Shown piece after piece: positions 44,432-53,753 of a stretch of DNA of 64,000 bases (its first letter is position 1; every line of letters starts with the position of its first letter). The notes under the pieces are model-generated. The model had not been told where the DNA came from, searched no databases, and was given only the letters and a program-made list of their open reading frames with translations. The DNA lies in the NCBI RefSeq assembly GCF_001612635.1, contig NZ_BDAV01000018.1:1-64000 (forward strand). The letters run 5' to 3'. This DNA is from Nocardia africana NBRC 100379. Lineage in GTDB: Bacteria > Actinomycetota > Actinomycetes > Mycobacteriales > Mycobacteriaceae. Made by a program: the position numbers and the translations under genes.

Positions 44432-45319
44432 CTACGAAAAGACCACGGTGCGCCGCCCGTGCACCAGCACCCGCCCCTCCAGGTGCCAGCGCAGTCCGCG
44501 CGCGAGCACCACGCGTTCGATGTCGCGGCCCTGCCGGACCATGTCGCGCACGGTGTCGGCATGATCGATGCGGCTGACGTCCTGTTCGATGATCGGCCCC
44601 GCATCCAGGTCGGCGGTGACGTAATGGCAGGTGGCGCCGATCAGCTTCACGCCGCGAGCGAAGGCCTGGTGATACGGCCGCGCCCCCACGAAGGAGGGCA
44701 GGAAGCTGTGGTGGATGTTCAGTGCGCGTCCGGCCCAGTGCTCGCACAATTCGGCCGGCAGCACCTGCATGAACCGCGCCAGCACCACCGCGTGCGGATC
44801 GTGGGCGTCGGTGAGTTCGCGCACCCGCTCGAAGGCGGGACCGCGTTCGGCCGGATCGGCGGGGAAGGGCACGTGGTGGAACGGAATTCCGTGCGCTCGG
44901 GTCATCTCGCCCAGATCCGGATGGTTGCCGATCACCGCTTCGATGGTGGCGGGCAACTCGCCACTGGCGGCCCGGCCGAGCAGGTCGTGCAGGCAGTGCC
45001 CGTCGCGGCTGACGAGCAGGACGGCGCGGCGCCGGCGCCCGGAATCCAGCAGTTGCCAGTCGGTCTGCGGGCCCAGTTCGGCGGCCACCGCGGTGAATCG
45101 CTCGCGCAACTCCTCGATGTCGAACGGCACGGTCGCCGCCGCGATCGCCTGGCGGGTGAAGAACCAGCCGGTATCGGGGTCGGAGTGATAACCGGCTTCC
45201 ACGATCGACCCGCCGAACTCGGCGATGAACGAGGTGATGCGGGCGATGATGCCCGGTCGGTCGGGACAGCCCAGGCTCAGGACGAAACGCCGATCATCGG
45301 CTGACACGGTGCCACTCAT
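44432..45319 (-). CDS. purU: Formyltetrahydrofolate deformylase
   Basis: The 295-residue enzyme hydrolyses 10-formyl-THF to formate and THF, balancing one-carbon units. An N-terminal ACT domain (LGCPDRPGIIARITSFIAEFGGSI) is followed by the formyltransferase fold with the catalytic NIHHSFLPSF and CHYVTADLDAGPIIEQD. ATG 45319 gives the family start; the frame stays open upstream. It is inserted, relative to mycobacteria, between DUF2516 and deoC. Confidence 0.94.
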   Translation of the reverse strand: MSGTVSADDRRFVLSLGCPDRPGIIARITSFIAEFGGSIVEAGYHSDPDTGWFFTRQAIAAATVPFDIEELRERFTAVAAELGPQTDWQLLDSGRRRRAVLLVSRDGHCLHDLLGRAASGELPATIEAVIGNHPDLGEMTRAHGIPFHHVPFPADPAERGPAFERVRELTDAHDPHAVVLARFMQVLPAELCEHWAGRALNIHHSFLPSFVGARPYHQAFARGVKLIGATCHYVTADLDAGPIIEQDVSRIDHADTVRDMVRQGRDIERVVLARGLRWHLEGRVLVHGRRTVVFS

Positions 45320-45470
45320 GGGCACGATCCTCGCAGGTCGCACCCGGTTCGATCACGCCGCCCGGGCAGCGAGCCGCAAAGCCGGTCCGGGATAAGCGAA
45401 TTCGCGGGCCGCGTACCCGAAGGCGCTCGCCGGCCGGGAACGCTCGCGCGCTGTGCCAGACTTGGTCCTC

Positions 45471-46145
45471 ATGTCCGACACCGTTCCCACCGCCTACACC
45501 CGCGCCCAGGTCGCCGCGATGATCGATCACACGCTGCTGGCTCCCGAGGCGACCGCCGCCGACGTCGCGAACACCATCGCCGAGGCTCGTGAACTGGGCG
45601 TGTACGCGGTGTGCCTGTCCCCGTCGATGTTGCCGGTGACCGCGCCCGGGCTGGTCGTCGCCACGGTCGCGGGCTTTCCCTCCGGTAAACACCACTCCCT
45701 GGTGAAGGGCACCGAGGCGCGATTCGCGGTAGAACAGGGCGCGGCCGAGGTCGATATGGTGATCGACGTCGGCGCGGCCGTCGCGGGGGATTACAACGCG
45801 GTTCTCGCCGATATCGTGACCGTGCGCGAGGCGGTCGAGGACCGGGCGGTGCTCAAGGTGATCATGGAGTCCGCGGCGCTCTCCGATGCCGCGATCGTCG
45901 AGGTATGCCGTGCCGCCGAACGCGCCGGCGCCGATTTCGTGAAAACCTCCACCGGATTCCACCCGGCGGGCGGGGCCGACGTGCGCGCCGTGCGGCTGAT
46001 GCACGAGACCGTCGGCGGGCGGCTCGGCATCAAGGCCAGCGGCGGAATTCGCACCGCCGCCGCGGCGGCCGAACTGATCGCCGCCGGTGCGACCCGGCTG
46101 GGGTTGTCCCGCTCGGCGGACGTTCTCGCGGGTTTCCCGGAGTAG
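45471..46145 (+). CDS. deoC: Deoxyribose-phosphate aldolase
   Basis: This 224-residue class I aldolase splits 2-deoxyribose 5-phosphate into glyceraldehyde 3-phosphate and acetaldehyde in deoxynucleoside salvage. The Schiff-base Lys is in DFVKTSTGF, the second active Lys in GIKASGGIR, with VDMVIDVGA earlier. ATG 45471 was chosen over 45453. Its place matches Rv0478 after the hbhA group. Confidence 0.95.
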   Translation: MSDTVPTAYTRAQVAAMIDHTLLAPEATAADVANTIAEARELGVYAVCLSPSMLPVTAPGLVVATVAGFPSGKHHSLVKGTEARFAVEQGAAEVDMVIDVGAAVAGDYNAVLADIVTVREAVEDRAVLKVIMESAALSDAAIVEVCRAAERAGADFVKTSTGFHPAGGADVRAVRLMHETVGGRLGIKASGGIRTAAAAAELIAAGATRLGLSRSADVLAGFPE

Positions 46146-46154
46146 CGCCCGCGA

Positions 46155-46910
46155 TCAGCAGCGGATCTCCGCCCCGTTCCCGCCCTGCAGGGTGGTCGGG
46201 CCGCCGCGCAGCGACACCGAGATGCCGTTGTCGGTGACCTTCACGCTGGTCGGCTGCATACCCAGCGGGTAGTTCTGCAGGCTCTGCGTCATCGACTGGA
46301 CGATGCTGTCGACCAGATCGGTGGGCAACCCCAGCCCGAGCAGCGACGCCGACTGCGTGCTGACCTCGATCTTGCCGTTCACGATGTGCGGCTGCACCTT
46401 CAGATCGGCGATCCCGCCGAGCACCTTGACGTCCAGAGTGCCCCCGGCCGGATCCGATTCCACGCCGGAGACGAGCCCGGTCAGGGTCTGGGCGATGCCC
46501 GCGTTGCTCCAGGTGGCGTCGGCGGAGCTGCTACCGACCTTCGCGCCGCCGCGCCCGCCGTCGAGCAGGGTGATGTCGTTGAGCTTGGCGTGCACCTTCA
46601 TGTCCACGGCCGGCCCGAACTTCGCATCGTCGCTGTCGACGGTGATGTATTGGACCTTGTGGTCGACGGCGGTCAGCAGGAGTGGCTTCGGCCCGAATCC
46701 CACATCGACCTTCGATCCCAGCTCCTTTTCGACCTGGGAGGCCATGCACTGCTGATTCTTGTGGCGCAGATAGGTTTCGGCCCCCGCCGCGGTGCCGACC
46801 AGCGCGAGCAGCACGACGAGTCCGATGATCAGTGCGATCCGCCGCCCGTTGCGGCGTGTGGGTTCACCCGCCGGTGCGGGAGCGGGTACCGCGGTGTCCG
46901 GAGTGGTCAT
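46155..46910 (-). CDS. DUF2993 (LmeA-like) membrane-anchored protein
   Basis: The 251-residue protein has a Pro/Ala-rich cytoplasmic start, one anchor helix (IALIIGLVVLLALVGTAAGA, residues about 24-43) and a DUF2993 domain facing the envelope. In mycobacteria LmeA of this family takes part in lipomannan maturation; Rv0479c occupies this position next to deoC. Start ATG 46910 has GGAAG eleven bases upstream. The last residue is Cys. Confidence 0.8.
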   Translation of the reverse strand: MTTPDTAVPAPAPAGEPTRRNGRRIALIIGLVVLLALVGTAAGAETYLRHKNQQCMASQVEKELGSKVDVGFGPKPLLLTAVDHKVQYITVDSDDAKFGPAVDMKVHAKLNDITLLDGGRGGAKVGSSSADATWSNAGIAQTLTGLVSGVESDPAGGTLDVKVLGGIADLKVQPHIVNGKIEVSTQSASLLGLGLPTDLVDSIVQSMTQSLQNYPLGMQPTSVKVTDNGISVSLRGGPTTLQGGNGAEIRC

Positions 46911-47025
46911 GGCAACCGATTCTTCCCGAGCTTTCTGAGCCCGCTCTGTGGAGCCTGTGAGGCTTGTCATGCAGTGCCGACGCGATTGTGACATGACGCA
47001 CACCGGTCCGGCGTAACCTGATCCC

Positions 47026-47601
47026 ATGTCCGAGCACGGGTGGTGGGTGCTGCGTCAGCTTGCCGATCGGCACGCCGGATACTTCACCACGCGGATCGTG
47101 TTGCGTGCCGGATGCGAGCAGCACATCCGCGGCGCCCTCGCCGACGGTTCGGTGATCCGCGTCGGCCTCGGCATCCTGCGCATGGCCGATTGGCCGGACG
47201 GCCCGCTCGACGAATACGCCATGTGGGCGGCCTGGTTCGACGGCGGCGCCGCCGTCTCCCATCACAGCGCCGCCGAACTGCACGGTCTGGGCCGGCTGCG
47301 CCCGCGCTTCCTGCACCTGTCCGCGAGTGCGGGCCGCCCGCCCGCAGCCCCCCGGCTGGTCGTCCTGCGCCGCGAGCTGCATCGCGATGATGTGGAATCG
47401 GCCGGTGCGTTCCTGGTGACCACCCCCGTGCGGACCGTCCTCGATCTCGCCGAAACCGGGATCGGTCAGGGTGCGCTGGACGAGGTGGTCGCCGACGCGG
47501 TCGCCATCCATCGCTGTATCCCGCACGAAATCGCTTCGGCGAGTGCGGGTTTGCCGCCGCATACGGCCGCGCGAGTGCGCCGGGCCCTCGCCGCGGCCTG
47601 A
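47026..47601 (+). CDS. AbiEi-like antitoxin-domain protein
   Basis: The 191-residue protein begins with a winged-helix AbiEi_4-type segment (HAGYFTTRIVLRAGCEQHIRG, RVGLGILRM) and continues with the region found in actinobacterial proteins of the type IV AbiEi antitoxin group (SHHSAAELHGLG, TTPVRTVLDLAE). No AbiEii nucleotidyltransferase toxin is next to it, so a transcription-factor role is at least as likely as a toxin-antitoxin role. Confidence 0.75.
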   Translation: MSEHGWWVLRQLADRHAGYFTTRIVLRAGCEQHIRGALADGSVIRVGLGILRMADWPDGPLDEYAMWAAWFDGGAAVSHHSAAELHGLGRLRPRFLHLSASAGRPPAAPRLVVLRRELHRDDVESAGAFLVTTPVRTVLDLAETGIGQGALDEVVADAVAIHRCIPHEIASASAGLPPHTAARVRRALAAA

Positions 47602-47625
47602 ACCCGGCCATCTCGCGCCGCGGAT

Positions 47626-48495
47626 TCAGTCGGGCCGTACGCACTCCCACGGCACCGACAGCACGCAATCGCGCATCCGCCGCCGGTAGTTCCGCACCGG
47701 AAAACCTTGCTCCCGCAACAGTTCCGCCGCCACCCGCCAGCGCACGCGCGGACCGTACACCGCCATCGGCGCGGCATGCGCCCACGCCCGGTCGGCCGCG
47801 GTGAGCAGCGTGTGCACGCGTTCACCGCGAATATTGCGGTGGATCAACGCCTTCGGCAGCCGTTCGGCGATATCGGAGGGTTTGCCGACGGTGAACGGAT
47901 CCCAGGCCAGCGTCAGCGAGAGCGGGCCCTCGCGGTCGAGCAGAATCCACGCGCAGCGGCGGCCCAGTTCGTCGCAGGTCCCCTCGAGCAGCAGTCCCTC
48001 GGGCGCCAATCCGCCGAGAATCGTCGCCCACGCCCGCGCGACCTCGCTCTCGTCGTATTGCCGCAGCACGTTGAACGCCCGCACCAGCACCGGCCGCAAT
48101 CCCGCGAGTTCGAATCCGCCCCGGGCGAAGTGCACGCCGTCGCGATCGGGAACGACGCGTTCGGGATCGATCTCCAAGCCGACGACGCGCACGTCGGCGC
48201 GGACCCGGCGTAACCGGGCCGCCAATTCCAGTGTGGTCACCGGACTCGCCCCGTAGCCCAGATCGACCACCAGCGGATCCGCGGCCGATCGCAGCCGGTG
48301 GACCACCAGCGGGTCGTGGCTCAGCCAGCGGTCGCTGCGGCGCAGCCGATTGATCCCGGTGGTTCCGCGAGTGATGGCGCCCACCGGCTTGGACGTGCCC
48401 GGGACCGCGCGGCCGGCAGGGGCGGCGGTCCGCGAGTGCGCGGCCGAGTCGAGGTGTCCGGCGTTCCCCGTGCGGGGCCGGCCCGGCGGTCTCAT
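47626..48495 (-). CDS. SAM-dependent methyltransferase-like protein
   Basis: The 289-residue protein has a Rossmann-type SAM-binding core: VVDLGYGASPVTTLELAARL, VVGLEIDPERV and a PEGLLLEGTCDE segment. The N-terminal about 45 residues are basic and disordered. It is found in actinobacteria as a conserved hypothetical class I methyltransferase. The start is uncertain (ATG 48495 chosen; the frame extends upstream). It converges with the AbiEi-like gene. Confidence 0.72.
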   Translation of the reverse strand: MRPPGRPRTGNAGHLDSAAHSRTAAPAGRAVPGTSKPVGAITRGTTGINRLRRSDRWLSHDPLVVHRLRSAADPLVVDLGYGASPVTTLELAARLRRVRADVRVVGLEIDPERVVPDRDGVHFARGGFELAGLRPVLVRAFNVLRQYDESEVARAWATILGGLAPEGLLLEGTCDELGRRCAWILLDREGPLSLTLAWDPFTVGKPSDIAERLPKALIHRNIRGERVHTLLTAADRAWAHAAPMAVYGPRVRWRVAAELLREQGFPVRNYRRRMRDCVLSVPWECVRPD

Positions 48496-48530
48496 GACGG
48501 TGACGCAGGCGTGCGGTGGAACCACGGAAC

Positions 48531-49046
48531 TCAGGCTGTCGGGCGCTGCTCTTCCAGCCACTGCTGGGTGAATTCCGCTTCGGCGCGGAACAGGTCGACG
48601 AGGTTGACCAGCATCATCTGCTCGAGTTTGGGCCCCAGCATCGGAATGAAGACCTTCGCCACGGGTGAGGTGCGCAGGGTGCAGCCGGTCTCGGTGGGAA
48701 ACAACCGCACGGTGCCGGTCAGCGTCCCCGGACCGGCCGGAACCGAGGCGCTGAACTCACCGTCGACCTCGGGACCGAACGGCCCGTAGCTCTCCTTGCG
48801 GGTGATCACCAGGTCCTTGCGCATCACGGTCTGCGCGATCTCGGGCAGCATGTCGCGCGGCAGGATGTGGCGCACCTCGACCTCGATACCGTCGCCGTCG
48901 GCCTGCAGGTGGACCACTTCGTTCGGCGAGTGCTTGCGCATCTCCTCCATCCGCGCATCCCAGTAGGCACGGTTGGACAGCGCCGCGTACACCTCTTCGG
49001 TGGTGTGCAGCGGATAGCGAGCGGAATAGTCCAGTCGGCGGGCCAT
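48531..49046 (-). CDS. DUF2505 family protein, copy 1
   Basis: This 171-residue protein (MARRLDYSARYPL start, YWDARMEEM, PFGPEVDGEFSASV) fits DUF2505, a START/SRPBCC-like lipid-binding fold found in actinobacteria. It has no signal peptide. A second member follows on the same strand upstream, with a 37-base gap, so they form a tandem pair. Function is unknown. Confidence 0.82.
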   Translation of the reverse strand: MARRLDYSARYPLHTTEEVYAALSNRAYWDARMEEMRKHSPNEVVHLQADGDGIEVEVRHILPRDMLPEIAQTVMRKDLVITRKESYGPFGPEVDGEFSASVPAGPGTLTGTVRLFPTETGCTLRTSPVAKVFIPMLGPKLEQMMLVNLVDLFRAEAEFTQQWLEEQRPTA

Positions 49047-49083
49047 GGGGGACCAGGGTACTGGTCCCCGAAGAGCGCTCCGA

Positions 49084-49569
49084 TCAGTGGCCGGTGATCC
49101 AGGTGTTGGTGAAGCCGGTCTCCGAGGCCAGCAGTTCCAGCAGTTTCTCGGCCACCACGGCCTCGATCTTCTTGCCGAACAACGGGATCGTCACCTCGAC
49201 CGAGCCGTCGACCACGGCCTGGGAGGCGTTGCCGGAACCGGTCAGGGTGACCGTGCCGCGCACCTTCGCGGGCGCGCCCTCGACATGCGCTTCGAACACG
49301 CCGGACAGGCCCTCGTAGGTCTCGGTGCGCGGAATGATCAGATCACCCGGACGGACCGAGGTGATCGCGGCGGGCAGTTCGGAGGCAGGAATGGTCTGCA
49401 CCATCTCCACGCGCAGTCGGTCCCCCTCGGCCGAGAAGGCGTCCAGCCGCGCACCGGGGCCGCCGACCTCCGCGATGCGGTCCTTCCAGTACTGCTCGTC
49501 GGCGAGCGCAGCACGCACCGCCGCGGCGGGGTGCGCGTAGTGAGCTGTGTACGCCAGGGGTGTCGCCAT
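49084..49569 (-). CDS. DUF2505 family protein, copy 2
   Basis: The 161-residue protein (ATPLAYTAHYAHP, EQYWKDRIAEVG, VDGSVEVTIPLFGKKIE) is a paralogue of the preceding gene product and another DUF2505 member. ATG 49569 gives the family start, and its promoter region overlaps that of the divergent murB, only 26 bases away. Confidence 0.82.
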   Translation of the reverse strand: MATPLAYTAHYAHPAAAVRAALADEQYWKDRIAEVGGPGARLDAFSAEGDRLRVEMVQTIPASELPAAITSVRPGDLIIPRTETYEGLSGVFEAHVEGAPAKVRGTVTLTGSGNASQAVVDGSVEVTIPLFGKKIEAVVAEKLLELLASETGFTNTWITGH

Positions 49570-49595
49570 GGTGTGACACGCTACCGTCTTTCGAT

Positions 49596-50702
49596 GTGCA
49601 GACATCTCGAGTGGTGGCATTCGACAACGTGCGTGAGTTGCTGAGCGCGACCGGCGCGCAGGTGCGCGACTCGGTGCCGCTGGCGCAGCTCACCACGCTG
49701 CGGGTCGGCGGGCCCGCGACGGTCGCCGAATGCCGCTCCACCGAGGCGCTCGTCGAGACGGTGCGCACGCTCGACGCCGCGGGCGTGCCGGTGCTGCTGG
49801 TGGCCGGTGGCTCCAACCTGCTGATCGCCGACAGCGGATTCGACGGCGTCGTCGTCCGCATCGCCACCGACGCCGTCGAGCTGGGAGCCGGCAGTGTGAC
49901 GGCCGAGGCGGGCGCGGACTGGGACGGCGTGGTCGCCACGACGGTCGCCGCCGGATTCGGCGGACTCGAGTGCCTGTCCGGAATTCCGGGTTCGGCCGGC
50001 GCGACGCCGGTGCAGAACGTCGGCGCCTACGGCGTCGAGGTGGCGCAGGTGCTGCGCCGGATTCGCCTGCTGGATCGCGTCAGCGGCGAAATCCGCTGGG
50101 CCGCACCGGAGGAACTCGGCTTCGGTTACCGCACCTCGGTGCTCAAACATTCCGATCGCGCGGTGGTGCTGGCGGTGGAGTTCGCGGTGAATACCGACGG
50201 TGCCAGCGCCCCGCTGCGATACGGCGAACTGGCCCGTGCCTTCGACGCCGCCGACGGTGAGTCCCGTCCCGCCGCCGCCGTGCGCGAGGCCGTCCTCGCG
50301 CTGCGCGCCGGCAAGGGCATGGTGCTCGATCCGGCCGACCACGACACCTGGAGCGCCGGGTCGTTCTTCACCAATCCCGTCGTGGCGCACGATCGCGCGC
50401 CCGCCGTGGTCGATGCGATCCGGGCGCATGTGGGAGATATCACTATTCCGACCTATGCCGCCGAGGGCGGGGTGAAATTCTCCGCGGGCTGGCTGATCGA
50501 ACGCGCGGGATTCGGCAAGGGGTTCCCCGGTCCGGAGGCTCCCGTCCGGTTGTCGACGAAACATACGCTCGCCCTGACCAACAGGGGTTCTGCCCGCGCC
50601 GCGGACCTGGTGGAGCTGGCCCGCACCGTGCGGGCGGGCGTCGAACAGCGTTTCGGAATCAGGCTGGAACCCGAACCGGTGACCGTCGGACTCGAGCTCT
50701 AG
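49596..50702 (+). CDS. murB: UDP-N-acetylenolpyruvoylglucosamine reductase
   Basis: This 368-residue FAD enzyme reduces UDP-GlcNAc-enolpyruvate to UDP-MurNAc with NADPH, a committed step of peptidoglycan synthesis. FAD-binding motifs are TTLRVGGPA and LVAGGSNLLIADSGF; GLECLSGIPGSAGATPVQNVGAYG is the family core, and the catalytic Ser is in WSAGSFFTNP. GTG 49596 was chosen; GTG 49614 is possible. The L,D-transpeptidase gene follows, as Rv0482-Rv0483. Confidence 0.95.
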   Translation: MQTSRVVAFDNVRELLSATGAQVRDSVPLAQLTTLRVGGPATVAECRSTEALVETVRTLDAAGVPVLLVAGGSNLLIADSGFDGVVVRIATDAVELGAGSVTAEAGADWDGVVATTVAAGFGGLECLSGIPGSAGATPVQNVGAYGVEVAQVLRRIRLLDRVSGEIRWAAPEELGFGYRTSVLKHSDRAVVLAVEFAVNTDGASAPLRYGELARAFDAADGESRPAAAVREAVLALRAGKGMVLDPADHDTWSAGSFFTNPVVAHDRAPAVVDAIRAHVGDITIPTYAAEGGVKFSAGWLIERAGFGKGFPGPEAPVRLSTKHTLALTNRGSARAADLVELARTVRAGVEQRFGIRLEPEPVTVGLEL

Positions 50703-50765
50703 GCGTGGCGGGCACCACGTTCCGATCGGGCCGGGCCGTCGGAGGGGCGCGGTAAATTCGCGGAA

Positions 50766-52013
50766 GTGAACATTCGAGGAATTGCCGGCCGCCGGGCCGT
50801 ACTGGTCGGGGCCGGCCAGCTGGCGGTGGCCGCGCTGGTGGCCGGATGTTCGGGCAGTAGCGGGAGCGGTTCGTCCGCGCCGAAGGAGTCCGGCCCGGTC
50901 GCGAAGCTGACATTCGAGCCCGGCAAGGGAGCCGGCGACGTCAACCCGATCGCGCCCGTCTCGGTGACGGTCACCAGCGGCCGCATCGACCGCGTCGCGC
51001 TGACCAATCCGGACGGTAAGCAGGTCACCGGCGTCCTGTCGCCCGACAAGAGCAGTTTCAAGGTCACCGAGCCGCTCGGTTACGGCGTCACCTACACCTG
51101 GTCCGGCACGGCGATCGGCACCGACAACAAGCCCGTGCCGATCGAGTCGACATTCACCACCCTCGCTCCGAAGCAGACCGTGTCCGCCACCATCAACATC
51201 GGTGACGGACAGGAGGTCGGCATCGCCGCGCCGATCATCCTGCAGTTCAAGAAGCACGTCGAGAACAAGGAAGCGGTCGAGAAGGCGCTGACCGTCACGA
51301 CCACACCGGAGACCGAGGGCGGCTGGGCCTGGCTGCCCGACGAGAACGGTGGCTCCCGCGCGCACTGGCGTCCGCGCAACTACTGGGCGCCCGGCACGGC
51401 GGTGACCTTCGCCGCCAAGCTGTACGGCTTGGACCTGGGCGGCGGCGCCTACGGCAACTCCGATCTGTCCTCGCAGTTCACCATCGGCCGCAGCCAGATC
51501 GTGAAGGGTTACGCACCCAGCCATCGGGTGCAGGTGATCCGCGACGGGTCGACGCTGTTCGACTTTCCGTGCAGTTACGGCGAGGGCAACGAGGCGCGCA
51601 ACGTGACGCGTTCGGGCATCCACGTGGTGACCGAGAAGTACGAAGACTTCCTGATGTCGAATCCGCCGTTCTACACCAACGTTCGCGAACGCTGGGCGGT
51701 ACGCATTTCGAACAACGGCGAATTCATCCACGCGAACCCGGAATCGGCGTCCGCGCAAGGCAATACCAACGTCACCAACGGCTGTATCAACCTGAGCACC
51801 AGCGACGCCCAGCAGTACTTCCCGACGGCCATGTACGGCGACCCGGTCGAGGTCACCGGCACGTCGATCGCCCTGTCGGCCGCCGACGGCGACCTCTACG
51901 ACTGGACCATCGATTGGGACACGTGGAAGACCATGTCGGCGATCCAGGGCCGGCCCGCACCGGTGGTCTCGGCGACTCCGGTGGCGCCGGGACCCGTGCG
52001 CGGCGGTAGCTAG
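50766..52013 (+). CDS. lprQ: L,D-transpeptidase lipoprotein (LprQ/LdtMt5-like)
   Basis: The 415-residue protein has a lipoprotein signal (GRRAVLVGAGQLAVAALVAGC, acylated Cys near 28), two Ig-like domains and a C-terminal YkuD catalytic domain that makes 3-3 peptidoglycan crosslinks. The active site reads GEFIHANP and later NVTNGCINLS with the nucleophile Cys; the usual SHGC is TNGC, an atypical form also associated with the LdtMt5 branch. GTG start at 50766. It lies next to murB. Confidence 0.92.
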   Translation: MNIRGIAGRRAVLVGAGQLAVAALVAGCSGSSGSGSSAPKESGPVAKLTFEPGKGAGDVNPIAPVSVTVTSGRIDRVALTNPDGKQVTGVLSPDKSSFKVTEPLGYGVTYTWSGTAIGTDNKPVPIESTFTTLAPKQTVSATINIGDGQEVGIAAPIILQFKKHVENKEAVEKALTVTTTPETEGGWAWLPDENGGSRAHWRPRNYWAPGTAVTFAAKLYGLDLGGGAYGNSDLSSQFTIGRSQIVKGYAPSHRVQVIRDGSTLFDFPCSYGEGNEARNVTRSGIHVVTEKYEDFLMSNPPFYTNVRERWAVRISNNGEFIHANPESASAQGNTNVTNGCINLSTSDAQQYFPTAMYGDPVEVTGTSIALSAADGDLYDWTIDWDTWKTMSAIQGRPAPVVSATPVAPGPVRGGS

Positions 52014-52020
52014 CGACGGC

Positions 52021-52755
52021 TCAGCTACGGCGGGCGAAGCGGCCGGCGTCGGCTTGGTCGCGCGGCTTCACCACGATGGTGTCGAGGTTGACGTGCGGGG
52101 GGCGGCTCGCGACGAAGCCGATGATTTCGGCGATATCGGCGGCGAACAGCGGGTCGATTCCCTCGTAGACCTTGGCCGCGCGCTCGGTGTCGCCGCCGAA
52201 CCGGACCAGCGAGAATTCGGTTTCGACCGCGCCCGGCGCGATTTCGGTGAGCCGCACCGGCTTGCCCAGCAGCTCCCCGCGCAGCGTGCGGTGCAGGACG
52301 GCCTGCGCGTGCTTGGCCGAGGTGTAGCCGGAGCCGTTGTCGTAGGGCTGCAAGGCGGCGACCGAGGTGACGGTGACGATGAGCCCGTCACCCGAGTCGA
52401 TCAGTTTCGGCAGCAGCGCCTTGGTCACCCGCAGCGTGCCCAGCACGTTGGTTTCCCACATCCACCGCCAGTCGTCGAGATCGGCCTCGGTGACCGGCGC
52501 CAGCCCCTTCGCCCCGCCGGCGTTGTTGACCAGCACGTCGGCCCGTTCGACCGCATCGGTGAACAGGCGTACCGACGACTCGTCGGTGACATCCAATTCG
52601 ATTGCGGTACCGCCGATTTCGTCGGCCAGCGCCTGCAGCCGGTCCATCCGGCGCGCCCCCACGTACACGTGATAGCCCTGTTTCGCGAGCTCGCGGGCGG
52701 TAGCCTCACCGATTCCCGAGCTCGCGCCGGTGACGACGGCGTGACGAGTGCTCAT
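52021..52755 (-). CDS. Short-chain dehydrogenase/reductase (Rv0484c-like)
   Basis: The 244-residue NAD(P)-dependent oxidoreductase has the classical SDR parts: VVTGASSGIGEATA, DVTD, NNAGGAKG, and the catalytic Ser, Tyr and Lys in SVAALQPYDNGSGYTSAKHA. The substrate is unknown. It corresponds in position to Rv0484c. Its stop lies seven bases from the stop of the convergent transpeptidase gene. Confidence 0.92.
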   Translation of the reverse strand: MSTRHAVVTGASSGIGEATARELAKQGYHVYVGARRMDRLQALADEIGGTAIELDVTDESSVRLFTDAVERADVLVNNAGGAKGLAPVTEADLDDWRWMWETNVLGTLRVTKALLPKLIDSGDGLIVTVTSVAALQPYDNGSGYTSAKHAQAVLHRTLRGELLGKPVRLTEIAPGAVETEFSLVRFGGDTERAAKVYEGIDPLFAADIAEIIGFVASRPPHVNLDTIVVKPRDQADAGRFARRS

Positions 52756-52831
52756 GGGAACCGAGCCTAGCGGTGGGGGCACCGAGGGCTTGCGGACACC
52801 GCGGGAAGTCCTGCCCGTTAGCCTGGCGAAC

Positions 52832-53656
52832 ATGGCGATTCGGGAAGTGGTCAGTGCGGACGGAACCAACATCGTGTATCAGGTCTCCGGGCCCGAACAG
52901 GGACGTCCGCTGGTGTTGTTGCACGGGTGGGCCGGCACGTTGCGGTGCTGGGGCCGTGCGGCGGAGATTCTGGCCGAGACGTTCCGGGTGATCGCTGTCG
53001 ATCTGCGCGGGCACGGTTACTCCGGTGCGCCCGAGACCGGATACGACGATCCGAAGAACTGGGCGGCCGACGTCGCCGCGGTGCTGGCCGCGGAGGAGAT
53101 CACGGCCGATGCGGTGCTGCTGGGCTGGTCCTACGGCGGCATCGTGCTCAGCGACTATCTGACCGCGTACGGCACCGGCGCCCTGGCCGGGGTGGTGTAC
53201 TGCGGATCGCAGGCCGGTATCGGCCGGGGCGTCGAGGGCGCCCAGCCCGGGCCGGCGATGCAGAAGGCCATCCCCGATGTGTTCGAGGAGAGCGCCGGCC
53301 GGGCGATGCGCGGATTCGCCGCGTTCGGCAACGCCAACACCGGGCCCGGCCGGGACAAGGGCGAAGACGCCCAGCGCCTGTTCGGCGGCAGCCTCGCGAC
53401 GCCGCCCCGGGTCCGCAAGGCGCTGTTCTACCGCACCGTCGACAACACCGAAACTCTGCGCAACCTCGACGTCCCGGTCTTCGTCATGCACGGCACCGCC
53501 GATCCCGTGGTTCCCGTCGAGAACGGCCGCTACATCGCCGAGCAGGCCCCCCGGTCGCGCACCTCGTTCTGGGACGACGCCCAGCACGGGCTGTTCGTCG
53601 AGGATCCCCAGCGCTTCGCCGACGAGCTGACGGAATTCGTTGCGTCGCTGGGGTGA
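52832..53656 (+). CDS. Alpha/beta fold hydrolase
   Basis: This 274-residue soluble protein has LLHGWAGTLRCW, VDLRGHGYS, nucleophile LLGWSYGGIV, Asp in HGTADPVVPVE and His in DAQHGLFVED, a complete catalytic triad. It resembles haloperoxidase/esterase-type hydrolases. It is divergent from the SDR gene and transcribed towards mshA. Function beyond hydrolase is not clear. Confidence 0.9.
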   Translation: MAIREVVSADGTNIVYQVSGPEQGRPLVLLHGWAGTLRCWGRAAEILAETFRVIAVDLRGHGYSGAPETGYDDPKNWAADVAAVLAAEEITADAVLLGWSYGGIVLSDYLTAYGTGALAGVVYCGSQAGIGRGVEGAQPGPAMQKAIPDVFEESAGRAMRGFAAFGNANTGPGRDKGEDAQRLFGGSLATPPRVRKALFYRTVDNTETLRNLDVPVFVMHGTADPVVPVENGRYIAEQAPRSRTSFWDDAQHGLFVEDPQRFADELTEFVASLG

Positions 53657-53753
53657 TCCCGCGCACACCACCTCCCAGCGGTGGGTGTGACTACGCTCAC
53701 TCGAGCCTCGCGCGCATAACGGTTGACGCGCCGAGGCGTGCACACTGGAGGGT

